64,000 nt of DNA from Branchiostoma floridae (Eukaryota; Chordata; Leptocardii; Amphioxiformes; Branchiostomatidae), in assembly GCF_000003815.2 (NCBI RefSeq), contig NC_049987.1:10446504-10510503 (forward strand), written 5' to 3'. Under the pieces are notes generated by a model. That model did not search any database. It had not been told where the DNA came from and was given only the letters and a program-made list of their open reading frames with translations. The position numbers were made by a program, and so were the translations under genes. Positions 42,974-54,837 of this stretch are shown piece by piece (position 1 is the first letter of the stretch; every line of letters starts with the position of its first letter).

Positions 42974-45900
42974 TTCTAATGATAAATTTTGGGGCAACTT
43001 ATTTGCAGTGTTGGTTAGTGAAAGTTTAGTTTATCCATAGCACTGGAAATTCTAATTATGATTTTTTTGTGTTTGACAACTTACGTCGGACACCCTGGTA
43101 CGGGAAGTAGAAAGGTGATGATGAGATGTATGACCAGGATGAGCAGGTGAAGTAACCAGGCCGCCCAGTTGTCCACGATGTCTCTCAGCGCATTGTGGAT
43201 CTTCTGCAGCGTTGGGTTGGTCTAAACACACGTATAACAAAACAATTGAATCTCTCTTATGGCGTTTACTGAATTGGAAAGCTAGGAAAAACGACTGTAT
43301 CATTGACAAAGTTCATTAGTCGAGTAAAAAACAGTTAGCAGAATTTTTTCAATGTTCCTCATTTTTCAAGTGACACTTTAAAAGGCAAAAACATGTACCT
43401 CTAGATTGTAGCTTTATGTATTTCTTGGCGCATAATCTACAAAATATATGGTGGTATTCAAATTAAACATGGACACATGGTTTTATGTGATTTGATTTAA
43501 CAAATTCTCTTGTTCTAGCAGCACATTTTTTAAACAAGCTGAAGCTTCACGGTATATGTATTTCTGGTACAGAAAGCAACTTCTTACCAGACGTGACCTT
43601 TCATCTGAAGACTTTCTCTCCTTCCCGACAAAGCATTCAATAAAACCAGACACCAGATAAGCGATGCTGAGCCGCTGCAGTACTCCTGGGACCCGCACGG
43701 TTCCCAGATCATTCCGACCTGGCAAACAAACATTAATAAACAAAACTATTCGTTTATCTATTTCAAGAAAAATCTATTTCAAGTTTAGTTTTCATGTAAC
43801 ATGTTAAGCTAATACTGTTAGCTTCATCGTCTTTACGTCTGTGTCTTACCGTGTCCAGCGTTTAAGAAAAAGCCCACGAGAAACAGCTTGGCGCTTCGGG
43901 TGATGACTCTGAAGACAACTCTACGGGTGGACGTTCTCTTTCTCATGCCCCTAAACGACAGGGCCATGGATGTACCCATGATGAACACAAACCTGTACTG
44001 AACAAACAAGCCAGTGGAAGCTTCTAGCAGATTTACAGACAATTGATCATATAAAATAAATACAGCGAAGCAACTGTTACCAACAAATTGAACAGTGCTT
44101 TTGCGTGTTACGAAACAAGAACGATTTTGGCAAAACTAACATAATGCTAGATAGATGTTACTATGTTATCTATATTTGAAATCAAAGCCTGTGTATCCAA
44201 TCAAAACATCATATGACCGATCAAGGCTCACATATGCTTACCAGGGGAAAACTGTGTCAGCAATGGTTAGACCTGGAAAACAATATCAGTGAAAATATCG
44301 GCTAAAATAATTCTCATTGAAGTACTGCTCAAGTTAACGTCATACATACGTATACATATTTCAAACACACGTCTTTACAAAATCGAACACTTAGACAGTT
44401 AAACTGGAGGAATATATAATTCAGCGATGACAGATTGCATGTACATGTATTTATAAAGGGAATGGCCGTTTATATGTAAGTATAAATTTACCGTTCCATG
44501 TTGGATGTTGAAAGATCCAGTACCCTCCTCCACCGAAGTTCACAAAAAGCATGACGGTAATACAAAGTCTGAAACACATACGTAAATTCGACTTGTAATG
44601 CCGAGTGCAAAGTTATCAATCCCTAAGCGCTGTATGTATGTGATTTAGATTTTTCGAGTGACGCCACAATTCTTGACAGGTACATGTAATATGAATTTAG
44701 TAGAAAGAATAATAATTTAGTAGAAATTAAAGAATTCCTAAAAAATTCAACTGATCAGCAACCTACCCTCGAAATGTGTCCAGAGACCGAAGTCGTTCAC
44801 GTGCTTTCTTTTCCGTTAGTCCCTGTTCACTTTCTGGAGTAGAATTACTTCGCATTTCAATATCCTGCAGAGGAAAAATGAATCTTGTTGGACAATCCAT
44901 ATCCGGGTACATTGTACGACGATTCAGCAAGATATATGAAGATGGATTGATATCGTATTCACCTGAGATTGCCTCCCTCTTTGTGTTTCATTGTCTTCGA
45001 CATCATTTTGCCAGCAAGTCAGTTTTGTAAACCAAGGCCTCCTACAAGAAAGTTACAAGATCCAATGAAACAGAAATGCTGTCAATATGATAAAGACGTG
45101 AATAAGATTTTTTTTCAGAAATGAATAGATCTCGTGTAAAGAAATCAGTTACCTTCTGACCCACAGGAATACGTTGAAAAGTAGAACGAGTACGGCATAC
45201 ACACCACAGGCAACCCAGATAGCTGATAGTTCAGGAAACATATTAACAAATGTTAGAGAGATATTATATCTGATGACATTTGAGCTTCTGATGCATTTCA
45301 CCAAAGTTTCACGCATGATGCAGAAATGTTTCATATCCTTATTTGTTTTCACAAAATAGAAAACGGAAAAAAGTCATATTACATCATTAAACGTTCTGCC
45401 CAAACAGTTTAGTTCAGTTCAGTTCATCCTCTTTTTGGAGGTGACACCTGTGTCTCCACTCGTGTCTGTCCAGAATTAGACAATTTTGTGCACATTTATA
45501 TCTTACCCAGATAAGTGTCTGCTGGGTCTTGTGTGACGGATATCTCACATGGTGAGGTCTCGTGTGGTGGGATGTTTAGGACGTAATGTCCATATTCACC
45601 AAAATGATAGCTTAGACTGTAGAAAAATGAAGCACAAATAAAAAAAAAAATAGTATGATCACTACCAATACATGAGTATAGTATGTCTCGATGGTATGAT
45701 CAATCTGAAATGTTTGTTTTTATTGCATCAGATTACGATATTCAGTTGGACCAGCATCGGGACAACACGTGCGTATGATGACAAAATATGTATCACAAAG
45801 CAAAGTGTTCTATAGAGGGTCTGGTCCGTTGTTTTACTTATGCTACGGGCATAATTAAAATAAGGGACCCCATGGGTATTTTACGGAATTTTTCTTGCAC

Positions 45901-46787
45901 TTTCGTGCGTTTCACCAATGTGGCCCCGTGGGACATCCCCCGGCTCCTGGGCTTTTTTTTAATTGTCGGGTCTATGTTTTTTTTAAACTCCCAGTTAAAA
46001 TCACCTAGGGAATGGTCGGCAAATAAACACCTTAAGCTTATCGTAAACGCACCGAGAGGTACCCCCGGTACCCAGCAGTTCACATGTACAAACGTGTGAC
46101 TTCCTATCCCAGCCGGGTCTACAGCCTCAACGTATACGGGCATGGTGTATATATGACTGTAATGGCCAGAGGCAATAATGTTAGACAAAGTAAGCTTGTT
46201 CAAGCTGTTATTCTAATGGTCCTACCTGCAAAGCGATAAGCTGGTGTTTTGTTCCACAACAGCAATGTTCGCTGGATAAACAGTATCCGTGATGACGTCA
46301 GCGGTGCCTCCGTTAGACAGACTGGCCACGGGTACCAGCCGACACTTTGGAACAAATCGTGATTTACAAAGAAAAGCCATGAAGGTCCGAATTAAAAATA
46401 CCCTCCAAGCCCATATCAAAGTGTGCAGAATGGTCGAATGGTACCGGCGTTACCTAACGGAACACAGTGTATGCTTGTTACAAATGTAGCACATTATTCA
46501 CGTTTATAGGATATTTTCGAATGAAATACGCTATTGCTGTACACAATCAAATCTCTTACCAATAAGGTTGCTTTAACCTATGTATACAAGCTATCGATAA
46601 ATCGATATCTATTGGCAATACCTCTTAGTCTACTGCTCACTCTATAGGACCCAGATTTACCGTTGGGTTGTTGCGGAACTATTCACCTTGTAACAATCTG
46701 AGGACTGCAGAAGGACATCTACGGTGGTCGGGTAGGCGTTGGTAACATGTAAGAGAGCAGTGTCTCTCTCCAAGTCAATCATAGTCG
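40329..46787 (-). CDS. HGSNAT: Heparan-alpha-glucosaminide N-acetyltransferase, 5' end missing
   Basis: Lysosomal membrane enzyme that moves acetyl from cytosolic acetyl-CoA to terminal glucosamine of heparan sulfate in the lumen. Exons in order: 46787-46687, 46344-46226, 45616-45507, 45222-45153, 45041-44963, 44864-44767, 44568-44492, 44272-44242, 43992-43850, 43718-43588, 43221-43085, 42738-42609, 42353-42267, 42130-42056, 41937-41867, 41623-41511, 40507-40329 (TAA). Phases agree throughout (1,751 nt, 582 residues). Luminal part ends [12 protein letters not shown]; then [28 protein letters not shown] (its His aligns with the family's active-site His), [84 protein letters not shown] and GMNSILLY. 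Many hydrophobic segments, as expected for ~11 helices. The signal-peptide exon is not identified; it probably lies at or beyond the gap at 47,094. Confidence 0.95.
40610..40750 (+). pseudogene. Possible fragment of a non-LTR element's C-terminal coding end
   Basis: The + strand encodes [19 protein letters not shown], resembling the K/R-P-R-G-x-P-x-x-R-W motif often found near the end of retroelement or transposon proteins. Too short to classify. It sits between the last HGSNAT exon and the decayed exon copy. Confidence 0.35.
40938..41000 (-). pseudogene. Decayed duplicate of the HGSNAT last exon start
   Basis: After an acceptor-like ACCGGGTAG, the minus strand reads [20 protein letters not shown], paralleling [13 protein letters not shown]...FFWRGVP of the real last exon but with an internal deletion of ~24 bp and no proper continuation. 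It sits in the intron before that exon. Probably non-functional, though alternative splicing is possible. Confidence 0.65.
42925..42967. repeat. (TA)n microsatellite
   Basis: About 20 uninterrupted TA units in an HGSNAT intron. Confidence 0.95.
45617..46225 (-). other. HGSNAT intron with no further exon
   Basis: Flanking exons join in phase without it, so the open frame at 45,838-46,203 is not needed. It holds T-runs near 45,950-45,990 and otherwise nothing I recognise. Confidence 0.6.
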
Positions 46788-47093
46788 CTTAGAAAAGATA
46801 TCTGCAGATCTTTTTACACAGGCAGCTGAAGTTTTTCTTGTTGAACCTCTGGCGCTCAAACGACCCAAAAAAGGCTCAACCATTGACCCCTTTGTGTTTG
46901 TGTTCTTGGTGGACTTTGCCCATCCTCACACTCAGGGTTGACATCGCGGCAAAGAAGAACGAAATCACGACCGGCTACACCCGAGACCAACACGAAGGGC
47001 GAACGACACACGCCCTGGAAGAACAAACATAGCGCGGAATGTGTATAGCTCACTCACAAAAGCGCCGATCAACTTCCCAACGCTAACCCAGGC

Positions 47094-47193
47094 NNNNNNN
47101 NNNNNNNNNNNNNNNNNNNNNNNNNNNNNNNNNNNNNNNNNNNNNNNNNNNNNNNNNNNNNNNNNNNNNNNNNNNNNNNNNNNNNNNNNNNNN
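47094..47193. other. Assembly gap (100 N) flanked by an inverted ~24-bp copy
   Basis: Exactly 100 N, so the true size is probably unknown. GCGATGTCAACCCTGAGTGT begins directly after the gap (47,194) on the + strand, and the same sequence occurs inverted at ~46,924-46,947. This may be a misjoin or collapsed palindrome. Confidence 0.9.
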
Positions 47194-47520
47194 GCGATGT
47201 CAACCCTGAGTGTGAGGGTGACTTTGCCCTCCTTGAACGTTATTATATATGAGGTGATGATCCTAGACGTAGCACCGGATAAATATTAACCACTGTACTG
47301 GCAATAAACCCATTCCTACAACATTGTCTTTTGTAAGGTAAGGGCTACAAAGTAATTATTACCAAGGTGGACAGTTACTGTTTTCGGCTGATTGAAAGGA
47401 ATATGTTGTAAACGTGAGACCAAAAGAACAATGTTATACAGAAAGGTGTCCTTGGGTAGACTTTATTCTCTTATATTACTTTCACTCTAAAAAAATGTGA
47501 TGTGACACGCCATATCTAGA

Positions 47521-47732
47521 TACTGTAAATGCATTTAAGTTCGCGGGGATTTAATTTCGCGGTAGCGGGGAAAGGGACTTTTCGCGGTGGATTTAAGTTC
47601 GCGGTAACACCATAGACTGCAGTCTTATACCATTATAGAAAAATTTTCGCGGTGGTTTTAAGTTCACGGTGAAGTGGTCACCGCGAAAACCGCGAACATT
47701 AATCCACCGCGAACATTTCTGCATTTACAGTA
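47521..47732. mobile_element. Intact 212-bp palindromic MITE
   Basis: Terminal inverted repeats TACTGTAAATGCA / TGCATTTACAGTA. The interior is built from TTAAGTTCGCGG, TTTCGCGGTGG and their complements, forming a long hairpin. No coding content. A decayed relative is at 8,150-8,335. Confidence 0.85.
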
Positions 47733-48049
47733 GCTGCAAATGAAGATATTTTTCCACTGTAGTAACTCGAACAGATAGCCCGCTATCCCAACTAAAGAGT
47801 GTCTTTATCGTTACAAAGAATGGTAACAGAACATACATGTAAATGTATGTCTACTTTTATATTGCACTTAGAATTCGCTCCCAAAAGCTGTACCTTGTTG
47901 CTTTTAGCTTCACATAAGGCAATTCGCCTTTGTATGCTTTATATTCTGTTCAACAAATAATTTGTTAACGGACGTTCAATAAATCATTAAGCGTATGAAT
48001 CTAACGCTGTTGCAACATTCAATGACCACTTAGAGAAATTTGCAGTTCC

Positions 48050-51000
48050 CTATAGATCTTCTGTCAATGCTCGTGTATCGTCTGTACCGAAGTCCTCATT
48101 GACTGCAACGTTATCGTCGATATACAGACGAACACGGAAAGCCTCGTCTGCGTTCGGACGGACGATGGCCGCGTCTGGGCGGATCGGTGAACTCACTCTG
48201 TCCCTCCGTCTGTGTGGAAGAGAAGATGTTAAACGTTGTAAAAGGTGTTTCCTGTTGCACCCTTTTGATGCCATAAGGGCAGCTTGTTGTCCTCTGTGTC
48301 TAGTGCATGGTATTAGAAGGCAGAGTTTACCTCTCTCTTTAACACCACACTTGACCTCTGCAACCGCCGTTGGACGCCACTTAACGTTGTGAATGCAATG
48401 TATTATATTTACTACAATGCACAAGACGCTCTTTCTTAGAATTTATTCAAATCTTAATTCTTTGGCCTATTGCTCTTTAAACCCTTCTCATACAAGCGAC
48501 ACACAAGGATGCACGTTTTCAACAAGGTTTTATAAGGAGGAGTTTCAACATATAGCGCCCCCCCCCGACTATATGTATATAATGTTCATGTATCCAGGAA
48601 CGTAAAATTCCTCTCCTTAGTCGTCAATACGTTGACATCAGAACCTTCACGAATTTTTCTATGTCTCTTAACACATCTTAATCCAATACAGACACTGTGA
48701 AATATATCTAGAGACGAAAAAGATTATCCTACCTTTTCATGACCACCCATACAACAACTGCGGCGCCGACAATGATGAGCAAGGCAAGAATAGCTCCTAC
48801 TGCTAGTAGGGGAATATTGGAGGCTGATTGTGCTGTCGGTGGTGCTGTGGTCACAAATACAAATAGTCAGAATGTTCAGAATTGATGTATCGTCCACAAA
48901 ACACGGTATCATGCATATATATTTCCTGATTATGTACGTTGGTCAGTGAAAAAGGAATGATTGCATGCAACATTGAGCAAGTTAATTATTGTAGAGTTTA
49001 ATGGGACATTTTATTTGAGAACAGTGGATATTCTTGTAAATTTGGAAAAAAGATGTGTACTTGTAAATCCTACATTCCTTCCTTCCCTTCTCACTTCCTT
49101 CCTACCTTCCTAGTCGTTTTTTTCCATTTCAGTCGTTCCATTCGATTCATTCATTCATTCCATTTCCTGTCTACTTTCTTTCCTTCTTACCTTCCTTAAT
49201 CTATTCATTCATTCATTGCATTCATTCATTCCATTTTTTCTTTCTTTCCTTCGTTTATTCATTCATTCATTCACTCATTCGTTCATTCCTCCCTTCACCC
49301 ATTTAATTCCTTACCGATGACAAGCAGCTGATTGGACGCCTCAGTGTGCCCAAACTGGTTGGAGACAGAGAATGTGTAATTTCCCTCATCAGCCGCGGTG
49401 ACGTCATTGATAGATAAATAGCCTTCTTTGGTAACATTCATTCTGTAGAAATACGAGACACAGTATACAAGTGTTCAGGTCATACATTGACGCCATCTGC
49501 AGTGAGCATGTATTTGTTTGTTTGAAGCTTTCTTTTAGTGATGAGAAACCGAAGTCAGCATTCGGGCCGATTCTTATTGTAATGATTGGGGTGGAGGGTC
49601 AGACAAAATATAACAATACAAAATTTATATAACATGATTTTTGTAAATATGGAACGGTCCTTACACATTGTATCTCACAAAAAGATGACAAGATTCAGGC
49701 TTTTGCTACTGAACGGAGTTTTTTTAATCATCTGCCTGACATATGGTTTACGGTAGCCTAAGGATCATTTGAAGGTTTATTGCAATAAAGCATGGCATAT
49801 ATTCCACACAAAGTGAATACATATTAGTCAAATTACATTCTTTGATAACGTTCTCTCCATTCATAAAGTTTAACGTACATGCTATAAATGGCCATGATGT
49901 TATATGGAAATGAGAAAACCTCTATTTTTGGTGACGATTTTGATTCCTCAGTCCTACTGAATCATGCTGTTAATCCCTCTGATCTTTTAATTGTTTTGCA
50001 GAAAACGCGAACAAATAGACTATCGCACATGTCAGTATCAAAATACTCACCTGTGGTTAATGATTGTGACTAGTACTGCCCGTTTGTCGTCCATGTTCAT
50101 GGTGACTACAGTGGTGTCTCTCTGTCTCCAGTTGATCATGAAAGGCGGCGAGGCTTCCCATCTCACTACCACTGTGGCGGTCTCACCCAGTATGGCTGTC
50201 TGTGCGTCCTTCATTGGTTTCACTATTGTTGGCTCTGGAGGGATGTGATTTGTATTGTGATTGCATTAAGCCATACTTGGTGGCTGCCTTCAATGAATAA
50301 GTGACCACGAATAGACAGGGGTCGATGGATTTAGTTTGAAATAGGATGATGTCAGTATGTTCTTTATAAGGAGATATTAGCCAAGATTTATTCAAGATCC
50401 AAGCTATCTTCCTAGGATCCTATGGACGCCCTTAGTATGTACAATATTCTTTTGGTAAATACTTGTCAAAGCCATCGACTTACCGACGGCAACAAGATTG
50501 AAGAACACTTGGTCTGCTCCGTACTCGTTCTGTACCATGCATTGGTATCTGAAGAAAATGGGTCAACGGTTATTATGTTCACATAAGATACATCTTGCAT
50601 TCACTTTAAATTCTTGTGATGGGACAGAATTTCTGATTTGCTAATCCCAACGGGAGTATTGTACATTTTTGTCGAAAATGCTTTGAAGCAATATTGATAG
50701 AGAAAATTGAAAATATAGCCATGTATATAGTGTTGTGTATTTTGCTTACCTTCCTCTGTCCGTGAACCTCAGGTCAGTGATCGTCAGTGCGTCACCCTTG
50801 ATGACGTATTTGCTGTTCGTCACTACCTCATTTGCATTTCTGTACCACGTGACAGTCACGGGGGATGTCCCCTCGAACGTGGCCTCCAAGGTGACGTCAT
50901 TTCCCAAACGCAGAGGTATGTCCTTACCAAGCGATGTGACCTTCGCAGGAACTGTTCAATACAATATCAACAACAGATTTACATACAATGAAATATAATC

Positions 51001-54000
51001 AAAACCGGAAGTTCTGGTGAAGTACCCAAAAAGGACGCTAGGAGACTCTTTGTTGAACTTGTCCTTCGTATTTCCGACCCCATTCACATACCAAATATCA
51101 TGAGGGCCCATCCACAACTTCACGAGTTATGCTGGCAACATACACGCACACGTTTTACTGTATGTAGATGGTGAATATGTTTAGGGAATGAAAGGATCAC
51201 CCACCATTAACAGATAGCCTGGCTAATATGTTACTTCTGCCCAGTTCGTTTTCCACTTCGCAGAAGTAGTACCCGGCTGATTCCCGCCTGACGTCTGGGA
51301 GCACTAACAGGTGGTCGTGACTCTGCAGTACCGCATTCCGCGGCAGGGGGAGCTCGTCAATGTCTTCTTTCCTCACCCGTCTCTTCCATACTGTCTTGGA
51401 AACAGGACTGACATAGAAAATGACTTTTAGGTCAGTTTAATGATCACAATGGAGAATTTAATTACTTCTTTGCTTATTGTGACTTGAAAGTCTCTATACA
51501 GAAAATTACAACCTATAAAACAAACGGTTTGGGTGACAAAATGACAACATGAACATCGCCAGGTCGCCAGTGGCATTAAAGGGAACCAATTGAAACAATA
51601 CTATTATTTTGGCAGTAGTTTAAACACAGTATTTGACTGGTGCAATAAATAAGGCGGTAGCCTTGTATTCGGTAGGTCGTTAGTGCGATCCCAGGTCGGG
51701 TCATGCCAATGACTTTAGAAATGGTACATATACTTCTTTTTTGGCTTAGCATTCAGCATTTGGGAACTGGTAAGCTAGTTGAAACTTGAACACACAAACC
51801 ACTGCCAGTGGACCTAGCCACTATTGCATAAAGCTGTGTTGCCCAGGGATACAGAGACGGAGGTGGAGGCCGCCTGATGCACTATTTGATGCGGGAAGTA
51901 CTTATAACCGTCTTTTAAAACACAGTGTGGAGAACTCACTATGCGTCGTCAAAGCACTGCATGGTGACCGTCTGTCCCTCTACAGCGTGCACTATCTCCG
52001 GTGACAGGACCACATGGGGAGGTCTGGACGTGATGCCTAGCAAAGGGTGGAGGTTGAATGGTATTGGTCGATTCTCGACAAATAAAACTCTTCGCCATCA
52101 TGTCTAAACAATGTAAACGATGTTGGTGCTAACCTGTCTCGCCCATTGTAGAGTGAGTGTCGATGGTATTTGAACTGTCATTTCACACATAACGACGCTC
52201 GAACAATGCGTGTATAAAGGTACATATTGCTAAATACACCAGTTATATTATGTGATGACATGTACTCACTTCCCGGCCTGACAACGACAGACGTTGCAGG
52301 ACTGTGTACGATGTAGTAGCCATGAGAAGGGTGGTCATCGGACAGAACACAGCTGGTGGGGGAAAACAGAACAATTCATGTGCTACTTTAAACGATGACA
52401 ATTAATAAGTCTCAATTTATCTTTATGTGTAAGTTACGAAAATATTTGTTGAAAGACTTTCAGGTTTCTGAATGCAGCAGTTATATCGGAACTTAAAATA
52501 TGGAAGAGTAGATTACTGTATGCAGAAAGAAAGAAAGAAAGAAGAAAGTTCTGAATCACCTGTAGTTCCCAGAGTCCTGCAAGGTGGCGTATCTGAAGAA
52601 GAGGTCTCCATTTTTGTTGGAGATGAAAATCCGCTTGTCTTGTTGTACCAACTGGTGAGGAACGTCCTTATACCAGTTATACTTTCCGGCTGAAATGTAC
52701 AAAACACTGCAAAAGTAAGCGTCTTCTGTGATTTTGAAAGCGTTCATCACTGGCTTATCATTTGTGTATGAAAGATTATGAAAGAATAGGGAGGCTCATG
52801 TTTGTAAGTACGTATACACATGCGCATCTAAATGCGTTGTGGATAGTATGTCAAAAGTGGTAACTTTTTCTCGTCTCGACCATTGCCTCGATTTTAAAAA
52901 GATTGTGCAGCTGCAGACTTTTGTTGCTGACTAAGTCTCAGGGGTCTCCACCTTTGACATATTACCCACAATGCTGTAACGTTACATATCTACTTGCCTA
53001 CTTAGAATAGTGAACCTCCTCATTTTCCACATACAAACACACCGTTCTGCTTTACAACATATCTCCTAGTATCTAGACTCCTACTCACATGGATAATGGT
53101 CCGGTGGTACACATCTTATTCTGAAGGTGTCTCCTTCATTAACAACGATAGGCAGTCGGACCGTCGGTTCAAATGGTTCCATATCTGAAGGGGATATCAG
53201 AAGAATATCAAACTGGAATTGATATATCCGTTAGTTATCATCTACTTTTTCTGCTGGTTATACTAAAATATCGACAACTCCATTGTTGGATCTAAACAAT
53301 ATACAATCTCCTATTCTGTTATCTATATGTCGTAAATAATATACGGATTGCTTCATTTCAGTGAGAATCTCAGTCATACTTACATGCTATTCTAAGGTAT
53401 GTCGGTAGACTTATTTTGGCGCCGTCCTCGTTGTACGCTATACATTGGTACTTTCCCTCGTCGTCTGGTCTCCTCGGACTAAGAATGTGCAGCTCTCCAT
53501 CAACGATTTTGTACTTAGATGGCGTCAATATCACCTCCTGGTCGTCCTTTTTCCATTCATACAAGCGGTCGTTGTTGTTGTTTATATCCGGGATATTCGG
53601 CGGCTGGTGCCTACCAGGACGTCAGCAGATTAGGTTAAAATTGATATTAAGATTAGCAGATCAAATTACTGGTTAATATGTAAATCAATATCTTGCAAAA
53701 ACATCTGCTTTTTGCCTACCAGTGCGTCATCTTTACATCATCGCGATCGCTCGAATAGGTCGTTGTAGAGGAGCGCCTCCTTGCGGTACAAGGCAGGATT
53801 GCAAGGTCTGTTCTGTAGGCGATTCTCTCTCGGGGATGTGCATCTCTTTCGGGCGGGCCCTGTCTTGAATCATCTGCTATAAGTAATTTAAAAATGAACG
53901 AGTCTGTTAAACGAGATGAGCAATAAGTAGTGGAAATTGGATCACATACACGTACTGTGTTGACGTTAAATGAGGCAATCACACAGACAACACTTTAATT

Positions 54001-54753
54001 CTGATGAGATGCGGAGTTTGGTCGACTCTGAGTCAGATTGCCAGGGGGTCCGGTCTCACCACTTATCTTTTAGCTCAAGGCGAGACTATTCATGAATATT
54101 TGTGACAATTTAGGTGTGTTAAAGGTGTGTCAATCATTAAAGTTACATCATGAAAAGTAGGCGATAAATATGCCTGGTGTAACAGGCTGTATCATGTTTT
54201 TAACTGACGAAGTCATCTTTCTCTGTGACAACTTTTATGGGTGACAATACTTGTGTCAGCTATGTATCTCTTCAACATGTAATAAAAAGAGTATGCTGTG
54301 TTTTCAACTATTTGTCTTAGTATCTGGGCCATTGTCTGTTTCTCAATCCCCCCCCCCCCAAAAAAAAAGAATACTAGTATGTCACAATTTGACGTTTATG
54401 TGGTAAAATATTCTCGCTGTGGCTCGAACTGGTACTGTAGATAAGGTTCTGACAGAGTATGTGTAAAACTAGCGAGAACCCCCAAACGTGGTCACAATTA
54501 TTTTCATAGCTTTTATCAACCTGGACAAAGCCGTCATTTGTAAATTCATTTCAATCACTGTTTTAACTATTTTTACAGGAACACGTACAAGCGGTGTGGG
54601 AAAAAAACAACACCCCTCTTAAAGCAACCCATATTGCTTTAGCACTGCATGATAACGATGCTGAACACTGTACTTACCAGAATCTCCATTCAATGCAAAG
54701 GTCACGAAAACGGAAGACAACAACAGCGACAGCAGTCTGATTTGGAAGCCCAT
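48050..54753 (-). CDS. Five-Ig-domain type I transmembrane protein (L1/hemolin-like Ig superfamily)
   Basis: Complete gene; exons in order: 54753-54678, 53876-53720, 53610-53384, 53184-53089, 52689-52560, 52352-52270, 52036-51940, 51407-51205, 50951-50750, 50548-50484, 50234-50051, 49442-49315, 48844-48733, 48209-48050 (TAG). All GT-AG and phases agree (1,920 nt, 639 aa). Signal peptide MGFQIRLLSLLLSSVFVTFA. Ig1 LAILPCTA...GKYQCIAYNEDG; Ig2 FRIRCVPP...SGNYSCVLSDD; Ig3 VTMQCFDD...GYYFCEVENELG; Ig4 VTLEATFEG...GRYQCMVQNEYG (first Cys missing); Ig5 VVVRWEAS...GNYTFSVSN (both Cys missing). One helix (IPLLAVGAILALLIIV and following) and a 55-residue tail ending TEDL, with no ITIM or kinase. Probably adhesion or recognition; the exact family is unsure. 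A 5' UTR acceptor lies at 54,838-54,839. Confidence 0.92.
49068..49312. repeat. CT-rich and (ATTC)n low-complexity tract
   Basis: Runs of CCTTCC followed by ATTCATTCATTC in the intron of the Ig gene, ending a few bases before the donor side of the exon 49,315-49,442. Confidence 0.9.
51636..51885 (+). mobile_element. tRNA-derived SINE (same family as 27,475-27,722)
   Basis: TTGTATTCGGTAGGTCGTTA, then GTGCGATCCCAGGTCGGGTC, match the tRNA-like head of the other copy (TGCATTCGGTAGGCTG...GATCCCTGGCCGAGTC). In an intron of the Ig gene. Confidence 0.65.
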
Positions 54754-54837
54754 CGTCTGTCCCCTGTTTCTGTGGACGTTTCACTGTACGGTTCAGAGTT
54801 GAACTCTCACTCTGTGATATGCATCAGTCTGTTAAAC

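Larger units (their letters stand above)
46788..48049. other. Region between HGSNAT 5' part and the Ig gene, with assembly gap
   Basis: Contains the 100-N gap (47,094-47,193), a short inverted duplication around it and an intact MITE (47,521-47,732). The first HGSNAT exon, with its signal peptide, should be here. One candidate acceptor, TTGTTCTTCCAG on the minus strand near 47,015-47,030, is not convincing enough to call. Confidence 0.5.

Noticed and set aside
45838-46203. Extra HGSNAT exon
   Set aside because: The neighbouring exons join in phase without it and give the expected [11 protein letters not shown] sequence; no family similarity seen.
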